Origin: an uncultured Oscillospiraceae bacterium
GTDB taxonomy: Bacteria > Bacillota > Clostridia > Oscillospirales > Oscillospiraceae
Direction: 5' to 3'
NCBI GenBank assembly: GCA_934667095.1
Contig: CAKULE010000013.1
Coordinates: forward strand, 1 to 64,000
DNA: 64,000 nucleotides
Of the stretch, positions 31,006 to 47,089 are shown in pieces. Position 1 is the first letter of the stretch. Every line of letters starts with the position of its first letter. The position numbers were made by a program, and so were the translations under genes. The notes below the pieces were generated by a model. It was given only the letters and a program-made list of their open reading frames with translations. It searched no databases and had not been told where the DNA came from.

Positions 31006-31034
31006 ATTATAGAGAGAAAGACCCCCGCCGTCAA
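31006..31034 (-). promoter_or_regulatory. ABC-F gene promoter
   Basis: On the minus strand TTGACG (31029-31034), 17 bp, TATAAT (31006-31011). It is 80 bp upstream of the ATG. Confidence 0.8.
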
Positions 31035-31117
31035 GGAGCGGGGGCGGATATTTCCGCTTTTCTGCGTGTTCTGCCCGAAAACGGGCATGAAAAAACCGTG
31101 GCATCGTCAAAAAATCC

Positions 31118-31146
31118 TTGACATACCGCGGCTTCTATGATACTAT
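31118..31146 (+). promoter_or_regulatory. rpoBC promoter
   Basis: A perfect TTGACA, 17 bp, then TACTAT. Transcription would begin near 31153, giving a leader of about 160 nt before rpoB. The region 30927-31310 holds this promoter, the divergent ABC-F promoter and the leader, and no other gene. Confidence 0.8.
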
Positions 31147-31167
31147 AAATTGCTTTTATAGCCTGCA

Positions 31168-31223
31168 CTGTTTCGGTGGGACTACCGCCCCAAACTAAAC
31201 GCAGTATAGCAGAGCCGAAACAG
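31168..31223 (+). promoter_or_regulatory. structured rpoB leader
   Basis: CTGTTTCGG (31168-31176) and CCGAAACAG (31215-31223) form a 9-bp stem around 38 nt, inside the transcribed leader. It is a candidate attenuator or autoregulatory element. No known riboswitch is recognised. Confidence 0.5.
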
Positions 31224-31310
31224 AATGGCAATAGGGATTTTTTGAAATATGACAACAAGCCCGGGCGTATCGCGAGCGCCCGAATCATCTACGAAGTGGA
31301 GCGTGACAAA

Positions 31311-35054
<3,744 letters not shown>

Positions 35055-35071
35055 GAAGGGAGGACGAGAAC

Positions 35072-38926
<3,855 letters not shown>

Positions 38927-38934
38927 TTCCACTA

Positions 38935-38972
38935 AAAAGAGCGCCCGCCGGGATTCCGGCGGGCGCTCTTTT
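38935..38972 (+). terminator. rpoBC terminator
   Basis: AGAGCGCCCGCCGG, GATT, CCGGCGGGCGCTCT, then TTTT; the A/T flank extends pairing. Confidence 0.93.
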
Positions 38973-38981
38973 ATGTATGAA

Positions 38982-39013
38982 GGGAGGCCCGCCGCAGATG
39001 CGGCGGGCCTCCC
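38982..39013 (-). terminator. bioY terminator-like hairpin
   Basis: A 15-bp perfect stem, GGGAGGCCCGCCGCA, with a 2-base loop, five bases past the bioY stop. The minus-strand T-tract is broken (TTCATACATAAAAG). Confidence 0.7.
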
Positions 39014-39018
39014 TTTGG

Positions 39019-39585
39019 TTACGGCAGCAGCTTGGCCTTGACCAGCCGGTCCTTGAGAATGGGCCCGAGGACGAGCACTACAGCGATCTTGGCGGCATCG
39101 AAGGGGAGGAAGGGCGTGACGCACTTGGCCAGGGCCACGCCCACGGTGTACCCGCCCTGCAGGCAGAACCACACCGTGCCGAACAGGTAGCAGGCCAGCA
39201 CGCCGGCGATCATGCCCAGCGCCTGCAGGAAGCGGTTGCGGGTGCGGCCGCACACGGCCCCGGCGATGAGGGCCAGCGGCAGGTAGCCGATGAGGTATCC
39301 GCCGGTGGGCCCGGCCAGACGGCTGAGACCGCCCAGATACCCGGAGAACACCGGCAGGCCCACGGCACCCATCAGCAGGTAGACCAGCACGCTGACGGTG
39401 CCCCAGCGCCAGCCCAGCAGCTGGGCGGCCAGCAGGACCATCATGGTGCCCAGAGTGATGGGTACGGGCTTCAGGGGGATGGAGAGGGGGGCTACCGCCC
39501 CCATGAGGGCGGCCATCACCGCGCAGGCGACGGCCCGGTAGAGCGCGGCGTGTTTGACGGCGGACGTGTTTTGCTGCTGTTCCAT
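39019..39585 (-). CDS. bioY: biotin transporter BioY (ECF S-component)
   Basis: 188 aa with about six membrane helices. The family motif appears in PLKPVPITLGTMMVLLAA and GPTGGYLIGYLPLA. BioY binds biotin and works alone or with the EcfA-EcfA'-EcfT module, which is encoded at 53-56 kb of this window. No biotin synthesis genes are seen, which fits uptake dependence. Confidence 0.93.
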   Translation of the reverse strand: MEQQQNTSAVKHAALYRAVACAVMAALMGAVAPLSIPLKPVPITLGTMMVLLAAQLLGWRWGTVSVLVYLLMGAVGLPVFSGYLGGLSRLAGPTGGYLIGYLPLALIAGAVCGRTRNRFLQALGMIAGVLACYLFGTVWFCLQGGYTVGVALAKCVTPFLPFDAAKIAVVLVLGPILKDRLVKAKLLP

Positions 39586-39621
39586 GGGATACTCCTTTCG
39601 CCGCCTTTTTCCGGGGCGGCA

Positions 39622-39650
39622 TTGTCTTTCAGACTGGAATGTGGTATACT
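39622..39650 (+). promoter_or_regulatory. promoter of the ATP-grasp gene
   Basis: TTGTCT, 17 bp, TATACT with an extended-10 TGG. It is divergent from bioY. Confidence 0.75.
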
Positions 39651-39685
39651 ATTTTGGTAAAACTTTCTCCAAAGGGGACTGAGGT

Positions 39686-40720
39686 ATGGGCAAGGTAAAA
39701 TACCTGATCCAGCGGGTCATGCACATGAACTACAAGGCCATGCTGGAAAAAATAAATTCCATCCACCGTAAAACGGGAATGAGCCGCACGGCCATTTTCC
39801 ATGACATGCGCGACTGCGCGGTGAAGTACGGCGCGGGCTATATGGACTACGATCTCTTCGAGATGTACAACCTGACGCCGGAGCAGCGGGACACCTATCT
39901 CACCCGCGGCCGGAACAACGCCATCGTGGTGAAGTACAACGACAAGGCCCACTTCGACGATCTGGGGGACAAGATCCGGTTCAACACCCTGTTTGCCGAC
40001 TTCCTCCACCGGGACTGGGTCCCTGTCACCGGGGAGAACCGGGAAGAAGTGTTGGCCTTTCTGGCCAGACACCCGGTGTTCATGGCCAAGCCCGCCTGCG
40101 GCAGCTGCGGCTGGGGCATCGAGAAGCTGAACACGGCGGACTTCCCCTCGCTGGACGCGGTGTATGACCACCTTCTCCCCAAGGCCCCCCAGCTGGAGCT
40201 GGAGGAGCTCATCGTGCAGCACCCGGTGGTGGCAGCCATTTATCCCGGCTCCATCAACACCGTGCGCATGGTGACCATCCGGGGCAAAAGCGGCCGGGTC
40301 TATCTGGTGACGGCCATGTTCCGCATCGGCAACGGCAAATTCGTGGACAACTTCAACAGCGGCGGCATGGTGGCCCCCATGGACCCGGAGACCGGCTCGG
40401 TCATCGACCGGGCGCTGGACAAACAGAAGAACCTCTACGAAAACCACCCCGCCACCGGTACCCCCATCAAGGGCTTCGTGTTCCCCGACTGGGACAAGGC
40501 CCGGGCCATGGTGGAGCGGGCGGCTCAGGTGGTGCCCCAGATGGGCTACGTGGGCTGGGACGTGTGCTTTACCCCCGACGGCCCCTGTCTGGTGGAGGGC
40601 AACCAGTTCCCGGGGCATGACATCTATCAGCTTCCGGTACACACCCCGGACAAGATCGGCATCATGCCCCGCTTCCGCGCCATCGAGGCCGCAGAGGCTG
40701 CGCTGGAGAAAAACGCCTGA
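39686..40720 (+). CDS. sugar-transfer-associated ATP-grasp protein
   Basis: 344 aa. The ATP-grasp core is visible from about residue 128: VFMAKPACGSCGWGIEKL (ATP-binding Lys), LEELIVQHP (hinge), NTVRMVTI, and a metal-binding end YVGWDVCFTPDG then VEGNQFPG. It fits the ATPgrasp_ST family found near capsule and cell-surface sugar genes, with an unknown product. No glycan genes flank it here, so the role stays open. The promoter at 39622 and terminator at 40730 make it a single-gene unit. Confidence 0.8.
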   Translation: MGKVKYLIQRVMHMNYKAMLEKINSIHRKTGMSRTAIFHDMRDCAVKYGAGYMDYDLFEMYNLTPEQRDTYLTRGRNNAIVVKYNDKAHFDDLGDKIRFNTLFADFLHRDWVPVTGENREEVLAFLARHPVFMAKPACGSCGWGIEKLNTADFPSLDAVYDHLLPKAPQLELEELIVQHPVVAAIYPGSINTVRMVTIRGKSGRVYLVTAMFRIGNGKFVDNFNSGGMVAPMDPETGSVIDRALDKQKNLYENHPATGTPIKGFVFPDWDKARAMVERAAQVVPQMGYVGWDVCFTPDGPCLVEGNQFPGHDIYQLPVHTPDKIGIMPRFRAIEAAEAALEKNA

Positions 40721-40729
40721 AAACAGAGG

Positions 40730-40768
40730 ACCCCCGGTACCGCAGCGCCTGCGGCACCGGGGGTGTTT
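40730..40768 (+). terminator. rho-independent terminator of the ATP-grasp gene
   Basis: ACCCCCGGT...ACCGGGGGT with an inner CGCAG/CTGCG stem, then GTTTTG. Confidence 0.75.
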
Positions 40769-40772
40769 TGCA

Positions 40773-42512
40773 TCACTCGGGCGTTTTCTCTGCAGCCAGC
40801 TTGGCCAGCTCCTCTTCCTCCAGCTGGCGGTAAGCCACCTTGCCCACCAGCGTCTTGGGCAGGTCGGGGCGGAACTCGATGTCATAGGGCAGGGCGTACT
40901 TGGCGATGTTCTTGCGGGCATAGTCCATGAGGATCTGCTTGTTCTCCTCGTTGGGCAGGTTGCCGGGCTTGAGCATGATGAACGCCTTGACCTTCTGCAT
41001 CTTCAGCGGGTCGGGCACGCCGATGACGCAGCTCATCTGCACCAGTTCGTGGGCGTCGAACACGTTCTCCAGCTGAGAGGGGTAGACGTTGTACCCGCTG
41101 GTGACGATCATGCGTTTGATGCGCTGCTTGAAGTAGACGAAACCGTCCTCGTCCATGCAGCCAAGGTCGCCGGTGTGGACCCAGGTGAGGCCGTCCTTGT
41201 GGGTCTGGAGGGTGGCGGCGGTCTCCTCCGGGTGATCCAGATAGCCCTTCATCACCGTAGGGCCGGCCAGGCAGATCTCGCCCTCGGTGCCGTAGGGGAC
41301 TTCCTCCTGAGTGCCGGGCTTGACGATCTTATAGTAGGTGTCAGGGAAGGGAATGCCGATGGACCCCTCCTTGGAGATGTGGTAGGGGGTCAGGCAGGAG
41401 GCGGTGACGCACTCGGTGAGGCCGTAGCCCTCCCGCACCTGGATGGTGGCGTGGTGGTCGAAGAGAAACTTGTCGAACCGCTTTTTCAGCTCCACAGACA
41501 GGGAGTCGCCGCCGGAGTACACGCCCTTCAGGCAGGACAGGTCGGCGTCCTTCATCTTGGGCAGGCGGAGCAGAGCCTCATACAGGGTGGGCACGCCGGC
41601 GATGAGGTTGCAGCGGTATTTCAGCAGCAGCTTGGCATAGCTCTCGGCGGTGAACCGGGGCACGAGGATGCAGCAGCCGCCGCTGATGAGCATGGTGTGG
41701 ATGGATACGCCCAGACCGAAGCCGTGGAACATGGGCATCACGGCCAGCATCTTGTCCCCGGGGCGGAACATGGGGTTGGTGGCAATGACCTGCGTGCCCA
41801 GGGCGTTGAAGTTCAGGTTGGACAGCAGGATGCCCTTGGTGACGCCGGTGGTGCCGCCGGAGTAGAGAAGGACGGCCACGTCGTCGGGCTGCTTCTCCAC
41901 CTTGTACTTCCAGTGGTAGGTGGCCCCCCGGTGCATGAACTCGTTCCAGCGGATGACGGGGGCGTCCTTGGGGATCTTGGCGATCTTTCGGCCCTCGGTG
42001 AGCATATAGCCCGCCTTGATGGGCTTGGACAGGGCGTCCTTGATGGAGGCAAGAATGATATTGTCCAGCTCCACGTTGGCCCGGATGGCCTCAAACTTGT
42101 GGTAGAACTGGTCCAGCGTCACGGCGAACAGGGAGCCGGACTCCTTGATGTAGAACTCGATCTCCTTTTCGCTGGACAGGGGGTGGATCATGTTGGCGAT
42201 GGCGCCCACCTCATTGATGGCGTAGAACATGGCCACCGCCTGCGGGCAGTTGGGCAGGGCCACGGTGATCCTGTCGCCGGGGCGCACGCCGGTGGCCTTC
42301 AGGGCGCGGGCGCAGACGTTGATCTCCTGCAGCATGTCGCGGTAGGTGGTGGTGCGGCCCATGAAGACGTAGGCGGGGTAGTCGGGGTACTGCATGGCGG
42401 CGCGCTCCACCGCCTCGTACATGGTGCAGTCGGGATAGTCGAGGGTGGCGGGGACTTCGCCCCGGAATGCCAACCATGGGGCCTTGACGGCGGCACTTTC
42501 TTTCGCTTTCAA
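40773..42512 (-). CDS. AMP-dependent long/medium-chain acyl-CoA synthetase
   Basis: 579 aa. It activates a carboxylic acid to its CoA thioester through an acyl-AMP. The ATP loop reads YSGGTTGVTKG, the A5 region GYGLTECV, the A7 region HTGDLGCMDEDGF, and the final catalytic lysine lies in PKTLVGKVAYRQLEE. It resembles fatty-acyl-CoA ligases, but the chain length preferred cannot be read from sequence. The start is a TTG at 42512 with AAGGAGG eight bases upstream. It ends four bases beyond the ATP-grasp terminator. Confidence 0.9.
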   Translation of the reverse strand: MKAKESAAVKAPWLAFRGEVPATLDYPDCTMYEAVERAAMQYPDYPAYVFMGRTTTYRDMLQEINVCARALKATGVRPGDRITVALPNCPQAVAMFYAINEVGAIANMIHPLSSEKEIEFYIKESGSLFAVTLDQFYHKFEAIRANVELDNIILASIKDALSKPIKAGYMLTEGRKIAKIPKDAPVIRWNEFMHRGATYHWKYKVEKQPDDVAVLLYSGGTTGVTKGILLSNLNFNALGTQVIATNPMFRPGDKMLAVMPMFHGFGLGVSIHTMLISGGCCILVPRFTAESYAKLLLKYRCNLIAGVPTLYEALLRLPKMKDADLSCLKGVYSGGDSLSVELKKRFDKFLFDHHATIQVREGYGLTECVTASCLTPYHISKEGSIGIPFPDTYYKIVKPGTQEEVPYGTEGEICLAGPTVMKGYLDHPEETAATLQTHKDGLTWVHTGDLGCMDEDGFVYFKQRIKRMIVTSGYNVYPSQLENVFDAHELVQMSCVIGVPDPLKMQKVKAFIMLKPGNLPNEENKQILMDYARKNIAKYALPYDIEFRPDLPKTLVGKVAYRQLEEEELAKLAAEKTPE

Positions 42513-42620
42513 ATGGGATGCCTCCTTTTTCTGTCGGTGGGTTTATAGGCAACAGGCCGCATGGCCGGGAAATGATCGTGAAGACTCTAACTCAGCTTAC
42601 CATTTTATCACACCGGCGGC

Positions 42621-42656
42621 AAAAAATCGACCGCCTTTTTTACCAAAAAGGCGGTC
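42621..42656 (-). terminator. terminator downstream of the FtsX-type permease gene
   Basis: GACCGCCTTTTT pairs with AAAAAGGCGGTC around GGTA, and GATTTTTTG follows on the minus strand. The gap 42513-42728 otherwise holds only this and the hairpin at 42691. Confidence 0.82.
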
Positions 42657-42690
42657 AGAGGGCTGTGAATGTTGTATGCGGAGCGGAAGC

Positions 42691-42722
42691 GTCCCCGGCA
42701 GAGCGCAGGCTCTGCCGGGGAC
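42691..42722. terminator. GC-rich hairpin next to the permease stop
   Basis: GTCCCCGGCAGAGC and its complement with a 4-base loop, seven bases past the stop. There is no T-run on either strand. Confidence 0.55.
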
Positions 42723-42728
42723 GTCTGC

Positions 42729-45700
42729 TCACTCCACGGTCTTGAGGCTCTCCACCATGTCCACCTTTTTCAGGCGGAAGTGGGCGGCCACGTTCACCAG
42801 CGCGGAGAATACCACCGTCAGCGCCGCGGCGATCACGTAGGCGTAGGCGGGGGCGGTGCGGCCGAACATGGCGATGTCCACCTCCACGGTGGTCACCAGC
42901 CACCCATGGAGGAACCGGCCCATCACCAGCCCCATGGCGATGCCGAACAGGGTGAGGAAGATATTCTCCCGGTACACGTAGGCGGACACCTCCCGGTCGT
43001 AGAAGCCCAGCACCTTCAGGGTGGCCAGCTCCCGCATCCGCTCGGTAATGTTGATATTGGTCAGGTTGTAGAGTACCACGAAGGCCAGCGCCGCCGCCGC
43101 GGCGATGATGATGACCACAGCGTAGTTGATGGCGCTCATGCTGTTCTCAAAGGTGTCCCGCAGGGTGGCGATGTCGGAGTAGGAGCCCACCCCGTCCATC
43201 CGCATCAAGGCTACGGAAGTCTCGTCCTTGGTGGAGGAGTCCACACCGCTGGCAAAGGCCAGCATGATGCTGTTCTCCTGCGGAGCCGTGCCGAAGAGCT
43301 GCTCGTAGTATCCCTCGGTGAGGTAGATATAGTGCTTCACGTAATTCTCGGCGATGCCGGTGATGGGGGCGGACACCCGCCGGCCGTCGTTCTCGATGGT
43401 GATGCTGTCCCCCACAGAGACCTCCAGCAGCTCGGACAGCTTTTCGGTGATGACCACGCCTTCCTCCTGAATGGCGATGGCGGTGCCGCTGCGGCGGTCC
43501 CGCAGGTCGATCATCCGCCGGAAGGCGGTCTGGTCGGCTACGGCGAAGAGGGAGGCGCTGTGGCCCATGGCCCCGGCGGAGGCGTCCACCGACTCCTCAC
43601 AGATGGGCAGCCACACAGCCACGTCCCGGTTCTGGGTCAGGTAGTCCTCCACCGCCTGCTGCTGGGCCGGGGTGATATCACTGCTCAGGCCCACGGAGGC
43701 GTCGTACACGGTGATCTCGTCAAACTGCTTGTTCAGGATGGAGAAGATGGAGTCGTGCAGGCCGAAGCCGGTGACGATCAGGGCGGTGCAGCCGCCGATG
43801 CCCACCACCGTCATCCAGAACCGCCGCTGATAGCGGAACAGATTGCGCATGGTGACCTTCCACGTGAAGGACAGCCGCCGCCACAGGGGCCCGATGCGTT
43901 CCAGCAGGACCCGGCGGCCGGCCTTGGGGGCCTTGGGACGCATGAGGTTGGCCGGGGTGTCCATCAGTGTGGACAGGCAGGCCCACAGGGCAGCCCCGGT
44001 GGTGCAGACCACCGCCGCGGCCACCGCGCCCACATACAGGCCGGACTGGGGCTTGAAGTCCAGCCCCGGGATGTGGTACATGATGGCGAAGGCGTTGGCG
44101 ATCACCGCCGGGATGGCGGTGCAGCCCGCAACCAGTCCGATGATCCCACCGGTGAGGCTGGCCAGAAAGGCATAGCCCAGATATTTCACTGAGATGGCCA
44201 GCCGGCTGAAGCCCAGCGCCTTCAGCGCGCCGATCTCGGTCCGATGGTCCTCCACCATGCGGGTCATGGTGGTCAGGCAGGCCAGCGCCGCCACCAGGAA
44301 GAAAATGAGGGGAAACACGTTGGCCAGATTGCTCACCCGCTCCGCGTCCTGCGCGTAGCTGACGAAGCCCACATTGGTGTTCCGCCCCAGCACATACCAC
44401 TCGCAGGGGTCCACCTTGTCCAGCTCCGCCCGGGCATCGTCCAGCTTGGCCTGCGCGTCCGCCAGCTTCTCGTCTGCCTCGCCCCGGCCGTCCTCATACT
44501 CGGCGAGGCCCTCGGCATAGTCTGCCTCGCCCTGTTTCAGCTCGTCCAGCGCGTCAGCCAGCTGGGTCAAGCCGTCCTGCTGGGCCTCGTCCAGCTTCAC
44601 CTGATTGGCGGTGTACTCCGCCCGACCGGACTCGATCTGCGCCTGCGCCTCGTCCAGCTGCTCCTTGGCGGCATCCAGCTGGGATCTGCTCTCATCCAGC
44701 TGGGCCTTGGCGGCGGAGAGCTGCGCGCCTGCCTCGTCCAGCTGGGCCTTCACGGCGTCCAGCTGTCCCTTGCTCTGGGCCAGCTGGAGGAAGCCCTCGT
44801 CGATCTTCGCCTGCGCCGCGTCCAGCTGAGCCTTCTGCTCCGCCGCGGCGGCCACGGCGGCATCGTAATAGGGGGTGCCCACATAGGGCGCCAGCGCGGC
44901 GTCATACTGGGCATAGGCCTCGTCCAGCTGGGCCTGCTGGGCCTCCAGCTGGGCCACGCCCTGCTCGTACTGGGCCAGACCCTCGCCGTACTGGGTCATG
45001 CCGTCGTCATAGGTAGTCTTGTTCTCCTCGTACTGGGCCAGTCCGGTCTCATAGGCGGCCTTGCCCTCTTCGTATTCCGCCAGTCCGGCGTCGAACTCCG
45101 CCTGCGCCTCATCCAGCTGCTGTCTGGCGTCGTCCAGCTGCCGCCGGCCGTCGGCGATCTCCCGATCCAGCTTCGCCTTGCCGTCACGATAGTCCGCCCA
45201 GCCGTCGTCCAGCTTTTTCCGGGCGTCGTCCAGCTGCTGCCTGGCGTCGTCCAGATCGCCGTAGACCTCCGCCCGTTTTTCGTCCAGCTCGGCCTGCGCC
45301 TCGTTGATCTTATCCTGTGCCTCGCCGGTGATCTCGTCGTACCGGAGCTGTGCCCGCTCCTCGGCCAGCCCATCCAGACTGTCCACCAGATCGGTCATGT
45401 GGTCCTCGTACTCGTCGCCGTAGCTGTCCAGCTCCCGCAGGCCCACGCCGGTGAAGTAGGCGATGGAGTAGTAGTCGGCAGTGAAATTCTCCCCGGGCAC
45501 ATACACGAACCCGGACACCGACCCGTTGCCCAGCGTGGTGGAGCCCCGGTCCGTGCCGGCGTACAGGGGGGAGTTCACCGTGCCTACGATGGTGTAGCGG
45601 GTGCGGCTGAGGGCGTCGCTGCTGTCCTCCGGCAGGGAGAGCTCCAGCGCGTCGCCGATGTCCAGCCCCAGCTTTGCCAGCAGCAGCTCCTCAGTGACGC

Positions 45701-46085
45701 ACTCGTCCGCGCGCTCCGGCTGCCGGCCCCGAAGGGTCTCCAGCAGGTTGAGCCGTACCGGCATGGCCCGGACGGTGACGGTGGCGTCGGTGGCCACGGC
45801 GTCCACGGTGCGCACGCCCTCCACGTCCTCGATGCCCGCCGCCCCGGCCAGAGCCGCCAGGTCGGCGTCCGTCAGCCCGAGGGTGGAGATCACATAGCCG
45901 TCCATCAGGCGGGTGCGGTCGTAATAGTTGTCTGCGGTGTACTCCATGTCGGGGGCCGTCGTGCGCAGGCCGGAGAGAAAGGCCACGGCCAGCGCGGACA
46001 GCACCAGAATGGACAGAAAACGGCTGAAGGTATGCCTGACCTCCCGCACCGCGTCGGTGAGCAGGCGGTTATGCTTCTTTACCAT
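42729..46085 (-). CDS. FtsX-type ABC permease with a large extracellular coiled coil
   Basis: 1118 aa. An N-terminal membrane helix (FLSILVLSALAVAFLSGL) and a MacB-like extracellular part are followed by a very long Ala/Gln/Asp/Glu-rich coiled coil (about residues 240-580) with many repeats of the AQLDEAQ, LDAAKAQLDE type. Two FtsX membrane blocks then follow (from IFFLVAALACLTTMTRMVEDH, and near the C-terminus AVVIIIAAAAALAFVVLYNL). It may couple ATP use to an outside mechanical step rather than carry a solute. The ATG at 46085 overlaps the ATPase stop by seven bases. Confidence 0.85.
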   Translation of the reverse strand: MVKKHNRLLTDAVREVRHTFSRFLSILVLSALAVAFLSGLRTTAPDMEYTADNYYDRTRLMDGYVISTLGLTDADLAALAGAAGIEDVEGVRTVDAVATDATVTVRAMPVRLNLLETLRGRQPERADECVTEELLLAKLGLDIGDALELSLPEDSSDALSRTRYTIVGTVNSPLYAGTDRGSTTLGNGSVSGFVYVPGENFTADYYSIAYFTGVGLRELDSYGDEYEDHMTDLVDSLDGLAEERAQLRYDEITGEAQDKINEAQAELDEKRAEVYGDLDDARQQLDDARKKLDDGWADYRDGKAKLDREIADGRRQLDDARQQLDEAQAEFDAGLAEYEEGKAAYETGLAQYEENKTTYDDGMTQYGEGLAQYEQGVAQLEAQQAQLDEAYAQYDAALAPYVGTPYYDAAVAAAAEQKAQLDAAQAKIDEGFLQLAQSKGQLDAVKAQLDEAGAQLSAAKAQLDESRSQLDAAKEQLDEAQAQIESGRAEYTANQVKLDEAQQDGLTQLADALDELKQGEADYAEGLAEYEDGRGEADEKLADAQAKLDDARAELDKVDPCEWYVLGRNTNVGFVSYAQDAERVSNLANVFPLIFFLVAALACLTTMTRMVEDHRTEIGALKALGFSRLAISVKYLGYAFLASLTGGIIGLVAGCTAIPAVIANAFAIMYHIPGLDFKPQSGLYVGAVAAAVVCTTGAALWACLSTLMDTPANLMRPKAPKAGRRVLLERIGPLWRRLSFTWKVTMRNLFRYQRRFWMTVVGIGGCTALIVTGFGLHDSIFSILNKQFDEITVYDASVGLSSDITPAQQQAVEDYLTQNRDVAVWLPICEESVDASAGAMGHSASLFAVADQTAFRRMIDLRDRRSGTAIAIQEEGVVITEKLSELLEVSVGDSITIENDGRRVSAPITGIAENYVKHYIYLTEGYYEQLFGTAPQENSIMLAFASGVDSSTKDETSVALMRMDGVGSYSDIATLRDTFENSMSAINYAVVIIIAAAAALAFVVLYNLTNINITERMRELATLKVLGFYDREVSAYVYRENIFLTLFGIAMGLVMGRFLHGWLVTTVEVDIAMFGRTAPAYAYVIAAALTVVFSALVNVAAHFRLKKVDMVESLKTVE

Positions 46086-46780
46086 TCGATCATCTCCACG
46101 GGGGTGGGCGCTTCGTTGCGCTCCATGGCGGCCACCCTGCCGTTGCGGATGTGGATGACCCGGTCGGCCATGGGGGTGAGGGCGGTGTTGTGGGTGATGA
46201 CCACCACGGTCATGCCCTGCTTGCGGCAGGTGTCCTGCAGCAGCTTGAGGATGGCCTTGCCGGTGACGTAGTCCAGCGCGCCGGTGGGCTCGTCGCACAG
46301 CAGCAGCTTGGGGTTCTTAGCCAGAGCCCGGGCGATGGCCACCCGCTGCTGCTCGCCGCCGGACAGCTGGGCGGGGAAGTTCCCCAGCCGGTCGCCCAGG
46401 CCCACGTGCTCCAGCACGTCCCTGGCATCCAGCGGATGGTCGCAGATCTGGGCGGCCAGCTCCACGTTCTCCAGTGCCGTGAGGTTCTGCACCAGATTGT
46501 AGAACTGGAAAACGAAGCCGATATCATGCCGCCGGTAGCCGGTGAGCTGCCTGGCGTTGAAGTCGCTGACCCGCACGCCGTCCACGGTGATGACGCCGCT
46601 GGTGCAGCTGTCCATGCCGCCCAGCATGTTCAGCACTGTGGTCTTACCCGCGCCGGAGGGGCCCACGATGATGGCGAACTCGCCCTTTTCGATGGCGAAG
46701 TCCACGCCATCGGCGGCGTTGATGGACACCTCGCCCATTTTATAGGTCTTTTTGACCTGTTCAAAGGAGATATAGCTCAT
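46079..46780 (-). CDS. MacB/LolD-type ABC transporter ATP-binding protein
   Basis: 233 aa. Walker A GPSGAGKT, signature LSGGEQQR, Walker B LLLCDEPTGALD and H-loop ITHNT are all intact. The FVFQFYNLVQNLTALENVE stretch is typical of the MacB/LolD branch that pairs with FtsX-type permeases. The start MSYISFEQVKK follows AAAGGGTGAG. It forms a two-gene operon with the overlapping permease, driven by the promoter at 46810-46838. Confidence 0.93.
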   Translation of the reverse strand: MSYISFEQVKKTYKMGEVSINAADGVDFAIEKGEFAIIVGPSGAGKTTVLNMLGGMDSCTSGVITVDGVRVSDFNARQLTGYRRHDIGFVFQFYNLVQNLTALENVELAAQICDHPLDARDVLEHVGLGDRLGNFPAQLSGGEQQRVAIARALAKNPKLLLCDEPTGALDYVTGKAILKLLQDTCRKQGMTVVVITHNTALTPMADRVIHIRNGRVAAMERNEAPTPVEMIEW

Positions 46781-46809
46781 GGGACTCACCCTTTCTTTTT
46801 CTGAATTAT

Positions 46810-46838
46810 ATTGTAAGCGTCTCCGTGGGCGGGTGCAA
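46810..46838 (-). promoter_or_regulatory. promoter of the ABC ATPase-permease operon
   Basis: On the minus strand TTGCAC (46833-46838), 17 bp, TACAAT (46810-46815). Confidence 0.75.
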
Positions 46839-46883
46839 GCTGTTTGCAACAAAGTTCACCAAAAATTCACAGGAAGCTGTCCG

Positions 46884-46912
46884 TTGACAAAGCTCTCCGC
46901 GTCCTTTATAAT
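46884..46912 (+). promoter_or_regulatory. mntP promoter, full consensus
   Basis: TTGACA, 17 bp, TATAAT: a perfect sigma-A promoter, just upstream of the riboswitch. Confidence 0.92.
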
Positions 46913-46921
46913 CAGAAAAAG

Positions 46922-47038
46922 GAAAAGGGAGTAATCGGCGGCGCTGCCGTGGCCCGGTCAACATACTGACACCTCCGGGCGTCTGGCCGGCCCTGAAACG
47001 ATGAGACTGATCCGTCTGCGGGCGGGCAGTCTTTTTTT
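46922..47038 (+). promoter_or_regulatory. yybP-ykoY manganese riboswitch with terminator
   Basis: The conserved blocks of this Mn2+ aptamer stand in order: AAAGGGAGTA at the 5' side, CCGGTCAACATACTGAC in the middle, and GATGAGACTG at the 3' side. The last block also begins a terminator stem (AGACTG...CAGTCT, 47004-47032) followed by TTTTTTT. Metal binding should hold the 3' block in the aptamer, prevent the terminator and switch mntP on. The region 46781-47089 is filled by two promoters and this element. Confidence 0.9.
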
Positions 47039-47089
47039 GCACCCTCCGCAGGAACATACGCGGCCTTTCGGCCGGAGAGGATGTCTTTT

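Noticed and set aside
31022..31044. CCCCCGC...GCGGGGG stem as a terminator between the ABC-F and rpoB promoters
   Set aside because: No T-run on either strand and no gene ends there; it lies within the ABC-F promoter.
44400..45360. Many short GTCCAGCTG-type repeats resembling an iteron array
   Set aside because: They are the codons of the coiled-coil repeats of the FtsX-type permease.
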